From Halieaceae bacterium UBA3479 (lineage in GTDB: Bacteria; Pseudomonadota; Gammaproteobacteria; Pseudomonadales; Halieaceae): DNA of 19,477 bases. The first letter of the stretch is position 1. Each line of letters begins with the position of its first letter. The stretch lies in assembly GCA_002377985.1 (NCBI GenBank), contig DFQW01000143.1, positions 4,759-24,235 of the forward strand, in the 5' to 3' direction. The notes beneath the pieces were generated by a model. The model was not told the DNA's origin. It was given only the letters and a program-made list of their open reading frames with translations, and did not search any database. Both the position numbers and the translations under genes were made by a program. Shown piece by piece: positions 13,435-19,477 of the stretch.

Positions 13435-15423
13435 ATGCCATCTTCTGCAGCCGATTTTTCTGATGCGCTGAATCACATTCAGCAACTCATTCAACGCGGC
13501 GCCGTACAAGATGCCCTGACCGCCATTGAGTCCCTACCCGAGGCAGCGAAGACATCGCGCATGGGCCTATATATGAATGGCGTCTGCCTGCGCCACGCAC
13601 AAGACTTCGCGCAAGCCGAGCAGGTGCTGTTGCAACTCGTAGCACAACACCCCAACTACGGGCGCGCATTTCAGGAGCTGGGGCACCTGTACAGAGACGC
13701 AGGGATGCGCCCGGAAGCGCTGGGCGCTTACGGTACCGCTTGTCATTTAAATCCGGGGCTAAAGGCAAGCTGGGCAGCACAAGCCCATTTCCTCAGCGAT
13801 GGCTCGCAGCCCGAGAGGCTGACACAAATCCAGCAGCGCCTGCAGTGGCTTGAGTCACTTCCGCCCAACCTCGCTGCCAGCTGGGATTTACTTCACGAGG
13901 GCAAACTGCACAAGGCTGAACAGCTGTGCCGTCAGTTTATGCAGCAGAACCCCCAGCACATCGATGGAATGCGCATTCTCGCGGAGATCGCTGCACGCCA
14001 CGGCGTGCTAGAGGATGCTGAGTTTCTGCTCGAGAGTGCAGTGGCTTTTGATTCTAGCCATCGACAGGCGCGGATGGACTACGTGCAGATACTCAGCAAG
14101 CGCCAAAGGTTTCAGCGCGCTGTGGATGAGGCGAAAGCACTTCTGGAACAAGCACCGGAAAATCCCCAGCTGCAATCTCTCTACGCCATTCAGTGCATGC
14201 AGCTAGGTGACTATCAGACTGCACTGGAACTCTTTGAGCAAATCCTTAGTCGCGTGCCTCACGATCCAGTCACCCATGTGTCCAAGGGGCATGCGCTTAA
14301 GACCTGCGGTCAGACGGATGAGGCAATCTCGGCTTACCGCGCGGCGCTGGCAGCACAGCCATTTTACTGCGACGCATGGTATTCACTGGCCAATCTCAAG
14401 GTGTATCAATTCAGTGACGAAGAAATTGCCACCATGGAAGGGCTTGATCAGAATCCGCATTTGGGCGGGCAAGACCGAGTCTATCTTCAGTTCGCACTGG
14501 GCAAGGCGTTTGAGGACCGTAAAGATTACGAACGTTCCTTTCTTCACTACGCCAAAGGTAACATCACCAAAAAAGCTCAACTGCAGTATCACGCTGAGGG
14601 CACTTCGAAAGAGTGTGATGAGCAAATCGCTGCGTGTACCCGCGAGCTCTTCTGCCGTGAAACCGGGTGCGCGGCACCGGACCCGATTTTTATTCTGGGA
14701 CTGCCGCGGGCAGGGTCCACACTACTCGAGCAAATTCTCTCTTCGCATAGCATGGTAGACGGCACGCTAGAGTTACCGAATGTGCTATCCATAAGCGGTA
14801 AATTGCGCCGTCTTGGTCAGCGTGCCGACAATCAGAAGTATCCATTTAACCTAGCAGATTTGTCAGCCGAGCAGTTCAAAACGCTGGGGGAGGAGTACGT
14901 CCGGGACACCAAGATACACCGCATGAGTGCGCCGTTCTTCATCGACAAGATGCCGAATAACTTCAGGCATATTGGCCTGATCAAACTGATGCTGCCTAAC
15001 GCGAAAATTATTGATGCCCGGCGTGATCCCATGTCGTGTTGCTTCTCGGGATTCAAGCAATTATTTGCCGAGGGTCAAATGTTTAGTTACGACCTTGAAG
15101 ACATCGCACAGTATTACCTGGATTACGTGCGCTTGATGGATCACTGGGATACCGTTCTTCCCGGCTTCGTGCTCCGCGTGCAGCATGAGGACGTAGTGGC
15201 TGACCTGGAGACGCAGGTGCGGCGCATGCTCGATTTCTGCGGACTCCCCTTCGAGGAAGCCTGCCTCCAGTTCCATAAGACAGAGCGGAATGTGCGAACG
15301 CCGTCGTCCGAGCAAGTCAGACAACCCATCTTCTCAACGGCGCTGGAGCAGTGGAAACATTACGAGCCCTGGTTAGGGCCACTCAAAGCCAAGTTGGGCG
15401 CTGACTGGGTCGCGCAGACGTAA
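13435..15423 (+). CDS. TPR-repeat sulfotransferase family protein
   Basis: A 662-residue protein with an N-terminal array of tetratricopeptide-like helical repeats (about 1-400), for example AxxAYRAALAAQPFYCDAWYSLANL, and a C-terminal sulfotransferase domain. That domain carries the 5'-phosphosulfate loop GLPRAGSTLLEQIL (G422-T429 core) and the 3'-phosphate motif RRDPMSCCFSGF (R529-S534), both expected for PAPS binding. It would transfer sulfate from PAPS to an unknown acceptor, with the TPR part probably recognising protein or glycan. ATG at 13435 is chosen. Earlier in-frame starts (GTG 13378, inside the terminator, and ATG 13411) lack a ribosome binding site, whereas CGAG precedes 13435 at a spacing of 7. 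It is oriented with the upstream receptor but separated by a strong terminator. I see no signal peptide. Confidence 0.9.
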   Translation: MPSSAADFSDALNHIQQLIQRGAVQDALTAIESLPEAAKTSRMGLYMNGVCLRHAQDFAQAEQVLLQLVAQHPNYGRAFQELGHLYRDAGMRPEALGAYGTACHLNPGLKASWAAQAHFLSDGSQPERLTQIQQRLQWLESLPPNLAASWDLLHEGKLHKAEQLCRQFMQQNPQHIDGMRILAEIAARHGVLEDAEFLLESAVAFDSSHRQARMDYVQILSKRQRFQRAVDEAKALLEQAPENPQLQSLYAIQCMQLGDYQTALELFEQILSRVPHDPVTHVSKGHALKTCGQTDEAISAYRAALAAQPFYCDAWYSLANLKVYQFSDEEIATMEGLDQNPHLGGQDRVYLQFALGKAFEDRKDYERSFLHYAKGNITKKAQLQYHAEGTSKECDEQIAACTRELFCRETGCAAPDPIFILGLPRAGSTLLEQILSSHSMVDGTLELPNVLSISGKLRRLGQRADNQKYPFNLADLSAEQFKTLGEEYVRDTKIHRMSAPFFIDKMPNNFRHIGLIKLMLPNAKIIDARRDPMSCCFSGFKQLFAEGQMFSYDLEDIAQYYLDYVRLMDHWDTVLPGFVLRVQHEDVVADLETQVRRMLDFCGLPFEEACLQFHKTERNVRTPSSEQVRQPIFSTALEQWKHYEPWLGPLKAKLGADWVAQT

Positions 15424-15436
15424 ACAACGCCAGCGG

Positions 15437-16330
15437 TTATTGACGTTTTACCCATTCCAAAATGGACGAAAAATCCCGCGGTCCATTGCCATCCCCCTGG
15501 TGCGCTACATAAGCCGCAGTGGCCTGCTTGCCGAGCCGATTGGCAACGCCAGCACTATCGGCAACGTCGCAAGCGAGCCCTAAATCCTTGACCATCAAGT
15601 CGACCATAAAGCCGGGCTTATAGTCATTACTCGAGGGCACGCCCGGCATCACATCAGGCCACGGGTTATACACTTGCAGCGACCAGTTATTGCCTGAGCT
15701 GGCCTTCATGATCTCCGATAACACAGCGGGGTCGAGGCCATGAGCTTCACCCATCGCCAGTGCCTCACAGGTACCAATCATGTGTATCGCCAGCAGCATA
15801 TTATTGGCCGCCTTGGCGACCTGACCTGCACCGGCGGGGCCCGCGTGAAAGATCTTCTCGGCGCTGCCCATGCCCTCAAGAATGGGTCGCGCGCGCGCAA
15901 AAGCACCTGCGCTACCACCACACATAAAGGCCAGGGTGCCCGCGGCAGCGGCCGCGACACCACCCGACACAGGGGTATCCATAAAGTCGATTCCCGACGC
16001 CGCTGCCGCTTCACCGACTTCGCGCGCAGTCGCGGCGTCAATCGTGCTGGCATCCAGAATGAGGGTTTCTGTGGAGATATTGGCCAATAAACCCGCTTCC
16101 CCCAAGAAGGTGGCTGCCACGTGCTTGCCCGCAGGCAACATGCTGATAATCACCTCGGCGTTAGCCGCGGCCTCCGCAGCCGATGCCGCGACGCTGGCGC
16201 CTTCAGCTTGGAGTGCGGCGCAAGCTGCCTCGACGAGATCAAAAACCGTGAGCGAATGCCCCGCGGCAATCAGATTTTTAGCCATGGGTCCGCCCATATT
16301 GCCAAGACCCAAAAAAGCAATTGTCGCCAT
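15437..16330 (-). CDS. mmsB: 3-hydroxyisobutyrate dehydrogenase
   Basis: A 297-residue NAD-dependent enzyme that oxidises 3-hydroxyisobutyrate to methylmalonate semialdehyde in valine breakdown. It has the Rossmann motif GLGNMGGPM (8-16), the substrate motif DTPVSGG (118-124), the catalytic lysine K173 in GQVAKAANN, and the family-specific SSGNNWSLQVYNPWP with LMVKDLGLA, which separates it from tartronate semialdehyde reductases. The ATG has GGAG 6 bases upstream, and this GGAG spans the end of the preceding hydrolase gene, three bases away. It is the last gene of the operon. Its stop converges with the sulfotransferase stop with 13 bases between and no visible terminator. Confidence 0.95.
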   Translation of the reverse strand: MATIAFLGLGNMGGPMAKNLIAAGHSLTVFDLVEAACAALQAEGASVAASAAEAAANAEVIISMLPAGKHVAATFLGEAGLLANISTETLILDASTIDAATAREVGEAAAASGIDFMDTPVSGGVAAAAAGTLAFMCGGSAGAFARARPILEGMGSAEKIFHAGPAGAGQVAKAANNMLLAIHMIGTCEALAMGEAHGLDPAVLSEIMKASSGNNWSLQVYNPWPDVMPGVPSSNDYKPGFMVDLMVKDLGLACDVADSAGVANRLGKQATAAYVAHQGDGNGPRDFSSILEWVKRQ

Positions 16331-16333
16331 GAT

Positions 16334-17440
16334 TTACTCCGGCAATCCGAGCGCCGGCATTGCATGCGGCGCGGTAAAGAAAGTATCGACCACCTCGGCC
16401 GGCACCGATGCAAGGTCAGGATAAGCCCAGGCCGGGGAGCGATCCTTATCGACCAGTAGCGCACGAACCCCCTCAGCAAACTCCGGGTGACGCATGATGT
16501 TGCAGCCCAACACCAGTTCGGATTCAAAAACAGCCCTCAAGCTAGCATCCCGGGTTTGGTTTAACTGACGGAATATCCATGTCGCCGCCAGCGGCGAACC
16601 GTGGGCAAAACCGTCTCGGGCTTTTTGCAGCCAGGCGTCCTCCCCCTGCCACGCCATAACGCGATCAAAAATCCCTGACAAATCGTCGCCCGCCATCCAC
16701 GCATTGATCACGTCCATATGTGGCTCTAATTGTGCCGCGGGCGCATCTGCCTCTGCCTCCAGCCCAGCCAACAGCGCATCCACGCTGGCTATATTCGTCC
16801 CGACATCTGTGGACCACGCCAAGCCCGCCAAGGCTTCCAGCACCGCATCTTTTTGGGCGTGGGCCAGAAAATGCGTACCCAGCCCGCAATAGAGCGCATC
16901 GGTGGCGTTGATGTGCGAGGACGTTAACGCCAGAAAGCGCCCGATCTGCCCGGGCATGCGGTTCAAAAACCAGCTACCGCCCACATCCGGAAACAGCGCA
17001 ATCGTTACCTCGGGCATACCTATGCGGGTACGCTCACTTACCACCCGATAGCGGCACCCAGCCAGGATGCCGAGCCCGCCGCCCATCACAACCCCGTGCC
17101 CCCAGCAGATCAGGGGCTTGGCGTAGGTGTGCAGCAGGTAGTTCATACGATACTCGCGGGCGAAGAAATGCTCGGCGTAGTCGCAAGGGCCCCCGGGGGT
17201 TTCGATGCAGGAGTTGCGCAGGGCTTGCACATCGCCCCCGGCGCAGAAGGCTTTTTCACCGGCGCCATCGATCAGCACCGCAACCACACGCTCGTCATCA
17301 GCCCACACTTCAAGACTATCGGTGATGACGTCGACCATTTCCCGGGTCAAGGAGTTAAGGGTTTTTTCAACGTTAAGGGTTAAACGGCCGATGACCCGAT
17401 CGCCCGCCGGGTACTCGGCAACCAGCACGCTATCGCTCAT
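16334..17440 (-). CDS. 3-hydroxyisobutyryl-CoA hydrolase
   Basis: A 368-residue crotonase-fold thioesterase that releases free 3-hydroxyisobutyrate from its CoA ester, so the valine route leaves CoA at this step. The length exceeds that of ordinary enoyl-CoA hydratases (about 260) and matches the hydrolase subfamily. The oxyanion-hole segments are FCAGGD (G68, G69) and VMGGGLG. The acidic pair in PEVTIALFPDVGGS is E144 and D152, with the same eight-residue spacing as the catalytic pair of human HIBCH. The C-terminal subfamily region, with FAEGVRALLVDKDRSPAW, is intact. Its ATG overlaps the stop of the upstream hydratase by four bases (ATGA), a sign of translational coupling. Confidence 0.93.
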   Translation of the reverse strand: MSDSVLVAEYPAGDRVIGRLTLNVEKTLNSLTREMVDVITDSLEVWADDERVVAVLIDGAGEKAFCAGGDVQALRNSCIETPGGPCDYAEHFFAREYRMNYLLHTYAKPLICWGHGVVMGGGLGILAGCRYRVVSERTRIGMPEVTIALFPDVGGSWFLNRMPGQIGRFLALTSSHINATDALYCGLGTHFLAHAQKDAVLEALAGLAWSTDVGTNIASVDALLAGLEAEADAPAAQLEPHMDVINAWMAGDDLSGIFDRVMAWQGEDAWLQKARDGFAHGSPLAATWIFRQLNQTRDASLRAVFESELVLGCNIMRHPEFAEGVRALLVDKDRSPAWAYPDLASVPAEVVDTFFTAPHAMPALGLPE

Positions 17441-18225
17441 CGATTCTTCCAGGCCGGCTCGCGCTTCTCGAGGAAGGCGTTGGTCCCTTCTTGCTGGTCC
17501 TCAGTGGAGAACAACGCCACGAACGCGTCACGCTCGGCAACCAGCCCGTCGGCAATCGCGATGTTTCTGGCGGAATGGATCAGGCGCTTGCAGGCCGCTA
17601 CCGATGAGGGCGACTGATTGCCCACCTTGGCAGCCAGCGCCGTAGCCGTTGCCAGCGACTCGCCCTTGGGCACCACCTCTTCAACGAGGCCCAGCGTCAG
17701 CGCTTGCTGCGCACCGATGCGCTCACCACACAGGATTATCCGCTTGGCCCAACCTTCGCCGACCAATTGCGTCAGACGCTGGGTGCCACCCGCGCAGGGC
17801 AATAGACCCACCCGCGCCTCAGGCAGCGCCAGCGCCGCTTGCTCTTCCGCGATACGGATGTCGCAGGCCAGCGCCACCTCAAGACCGCCACCCATCGCAA
17901 AGCCATTTATGGCGGCAATGGATACACCCCGAAAATCAGCCAGTGTCTCGAAAGCCTCGCCAAAGGCCTCACCGACGGCCCGGGCAACGTCAGCGTCACC
18001 CGAGGCAAACTGATTCAGGTCCGCGCCCGCTGAGAAGAATTTTTCCCCAGCGCCCGTCAGCACCAGTGCGTAGACGGTCGGCTCAGCGTTGAGCGCCTCG
18101 ATTACCTGCTTCAGGGCCGGCAGGCTCTCGCGATCCCAGGTATTCGCGGCGGGGTTGTCGATGACGACCGTCGCGATATTGCCTTCGATCGAGACTTTGA
18201 TTTTTTCGGATGGACTGATACTCAT
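17437..18225 (-). CDS. Enoyl-CoA hydratase (probable methacrylyl-CoA hydratase)
   Basis: A 262-residue crotonase-family hydratase. The oxyanion segments are FSAGADL and AMGGGLE. Both catalytic glutamates of true hydratases are present, E116 in GGGLEVALACD and E136 in LPEARVGLLPCAGGTQR, twenty residues apart as in rat crotonase, so it should be active. Between an acyl-CoA dehydrogenase and a 3-hydroxyisobutyryl-CoA hydrolase, its natural role is hydration of methacrylyl-CoA, though wider short-chain use is possible. A strong ribosome binding site, GGAGG, lies 8 bases before the ATG. That ATG overlaps the upstream dehydrogenase stop by four bases. Confidence 0.92.
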   Translation of the reverse strand: MSISPSEKIKVSIEGNIATVVIDNPAANTWDRESLPALKQVIEALNAEPTVYALVLTGAGEKFFSAGADLNQFASGDADVARAVGEAFGEAFETLADFRGVSIAAINGFAMGGGLEVALACDIRIAEEQAALALPEARVGLLPCAGGTQRLTQLVGEGWAKRIILCGERIGAQQALTLGLVEEVVPKGESLATATALAAKVGNQSPSSVAACKRLIHSARNIAIADGLVAERDAFVALFSTEDQQEGTNAFLEKREPAWKNR

Positions 18226-19382
18226 TGAATGACCTCCAATGCGCCATCCATCAGCAGCTTACGGCCGACGATGACACGCATGATTTCGTTGGTTCCTTCG
18301 AGAATTTGATGTACCCGAGTATCGCGCACGTAACGCTCCATCGGGTACTCCTTGATATAGCCATAACCTCCCAACAGCTGCAGGGCATCGTTACAGACCG
18401 TGAACCCCACATCGGTGGCGAAGCGCTTGGCCATGGCGCAATAGGTCGTGGCTTGGGGGTCTTTTCGGTCGAGCTTGCTGGCCGCGAGTCGAATCATTTG
18501 CCGCGCGGCAACCAGCTCGGTCAGCATGTCTGCCAAACGAAACTGGGTGTTTTGAAACTCTGCAATTGCGGTATCAAACTGCTTGCGGTCCTTGACATAG
18601 GCGGTGGCGTCAGCGATGGCGCGCTGGGCAGTACCCACGGAGCAGGTCGCGATATTAATACGACCACCGTCCAAACCCTCCATCGCGATGGCAAAACCCT
18701 GACCTTCTTCGCCCAGCCGGTTGCCCACTGGCACCCGCACGTTGTCAAACGTGATCATGCGGGTTGGCTGAGCATTCCACCCCATCTTGTGCTCTTTCTT
18801 GCCATAAGTGATGCCCTCGGCATCGGCAGGAATCATCAGCGCCGTCACGCCCTTGGGGCCGGTATCGCCGGTGCGGGTCATGACCACGAGGACATCGGTC
18901 TCTCCGGCGCCCGAGATAAACACCTTGCTGCCGTTAACAACGTAGTCATCGCCGTCGCGCCGCGCGCTGGTTCGCAGGCTACCCGCGTCGGAACCCGCTC
19001 CGGGCTCCGTGAGGCAATACGACGCAAGTTTTTCCCCCATCACAAGCTCTGGACACCAGGCATCGATCACCGATTGCTGGCAGTACTTACCAATCATGGC
19101 GGTCGCCATATTGTGAATAGTCAAAAATGCGGCGGTCGTGGTGCAGCCTTTGGCCAGTTCCTCAACAATCAGGCTGGCATCGAGCCGACCCATGCCCAGA
19201 CCGCCCGCCGCTTCGGGTGTATACATACCCATAAAGCCCAGTTCCCCTGCCGCGCGAAGCGCGTCTGTGGCAAAGATGGACTCGGCATCCCAATACGCCG
19301 CATGAGGCGCCAGCTCTTTGTCTGAAAACGCTCTCGCGCTGGCAATGTAGGCCTGCTGCTCGTCGTTCAGTTCAAAATCCAA
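18222..19382 (-). CDS. Acyl-CoA dehydrogenase (probable isobutyryl-CoA dehydrogenase)
   Basis: An FAD-dependent dehydrogenase that would convert isobutyryl-CoA to methacrylyl-CoA and pass electrons to ETF. The protein has the family signatures CLTEPGAGSDAGSL and LLGGYGYIKEYPMERYVRDTR. The catalytic glutamate lies in QILEGTNEI (about E362). The start chosen is TTG at 19382, giving the family-typical opening DFELNDEQQ and 386 residues, with GGAG 8 bases upstream. A longer reading from GTG at 19433 adds 17 non-family residues with no ribosome binding site. It is the first visible gene of the valine operon, coupled to the hydratase by a four-base overlap. Isobutyryl-CoA specificity is inferred from the operon, not from binding-site residues; 2-methylbutyryl-CoA is possible. 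Confidence 0.92.
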   Translation of the reverse strand: MDFELNDEQQAYIASARAFSDKELAPHAAYWDAESIFATDALRAAGELGFMGMYTPEAAGGLGMGRLDASLIVEELAKGCTTTAAFLTIHNMATAMIGKYCQQSVIDAWCPELVMGEKLASYCLTEPGAGSDAGSLRTSARRDGDDYVVNGSKVFISGAGETDVLVVMTRTGDTGPKGVTALMIPADAEGITYGKKEHKMGWNAQPTRMITFDNVRVPVGNRLGEEGQGFAIAMEGLDGGRINIATCSVGTAQRAIADATAYVKDRKQFDTAIAEFQNTQFRLADMLTELVAARQMIRLAASKLDRKDPQATTYCAMAKRFATDVGFTVCNDALQLLGGYGYIKEYPMERYVRDTRVHQILEGTNEIMRVIVGRKLLMDGALEVIQ

Positions 19383-19390
19383 TCTGAGTT

Positions 19391-19394
19391 CTCC
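19391..19394 (-). promoter_or_regulatory. Ribosome binding site deciding the TTG start of the dehydrogenase
   Basis: GGAG on the minus strand is followed by 8 bases and then TTG (19382-19380), where the acyl-CoA dehydrogenase homology begins. No comparable site precedes the GTG at 19433. The remaining 83 bases to the window edge may hold the end of an upstream gene, but none can be named. Confidence 0.6.
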
Positions 19395-19477
19395 AACGCT
19401 ATTTCGGGTGCCACTTACCTCTTGCGAGATCACGCCGCCGCCTCTACCGAGGCCCGGTTAACCCTGTTTCGCCGCGA

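Noticed and set aside
18225..19325. Long open frame of 366 codons on the plus strand opposite the acyl-CoA dehydrogenase
   Set aside because: It is antisense to a gene with clear family signatures, has no recognisable domain and is histidine/glycine-rich as expected for a shadow frame in GC-rich DNA.
19395..19477. End of an upstream minus-strand gene such as mmsA
   Set aside because: Short reading frames close at about 19458 (ending AAKQG) or 19430, but there are too few residues to identify any protein.

Overview
The window looks like chromosomal core and near-core DNA of a marine, aerobic, heterotrophic gammaproteobacterium. The Halieaceae (OM60/NOR5) and their relatives are my best guess. 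This is inferred from the gene mix: a large TonB-dependent receptor beside a TPR-sulfotransferase, a Coq4-family protein, a valine-to-propionate type acyl-CoA pathway and a BetT-like osmolyte transporter, on moderately GC-rich DNA with tight operons. No marker gene such as rRNA is present, so the assignment is tentative. I see no tRNA, rRNA, CRISPR array, insertion sequence, integrase or phage gene.

Layout. Positions 1-2264 (minus strand) hold a transporter of the NhaC superfamily, then a Coq4-family protein, then the first codons of an acyl-CoA dehydrogenase that leaves the window at its left edge. A divergent control region (2265-2450) with two small inverted-repeat elements separates these from a plus-strand lipid cluster (2451-7480). 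That cluster encodes a HAD-phosphatase/PlsC fusion, a PlsB-type glycerol-3-phosphate acyltransferase and GpsA, which together cover dihydroxyacetone phosphate to phosphatidic acid, possibly with a dephosphorylation step. An M48 metalloprotease lipoprotein (7594-8439) follows and runs head-on, with a 2-base gap, into a BetT-like BCCT transporter on the minus strand (8442-10412).

A second divergent region (10413-10688) carries a 17-base palindrome just upstream of a plausible promoter for a TonB-dependent receptor (10689-13346). A strong intrinsic terminator separates the receptor from a TPR-sulfotransferase (13435-15423). The right end (15437-19382, minus strand) is a tightly coupled four-gene operon for the middle of valine catabolism. 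In transcription order it encodes acyl-CoA dehydrogenase, enoyl-CoA hydratase, 3-hydroxyisobutyryl-CoA hydrolase and 3-hydroxyisobutyrate dehydrogenase. The adjacent genes overlap by 4 bases or are 3 bases apart.

Common threads are acyl-CoA and lipid metabolism (phospholipid or neutral-lipid synthesis, branched-chain acyl-CoA oxidation, quinone supply) and envelope transport. I found no clearly unprecedented system. The most interesting points are the HAD-PlsC/PlsB/GpsA cluster, which resembles the mycobacterial plsC-plsB2 neighbourhood, the receptor/sulfotransferase pair, and several unassigned operator-like palindromes next to gene starts.
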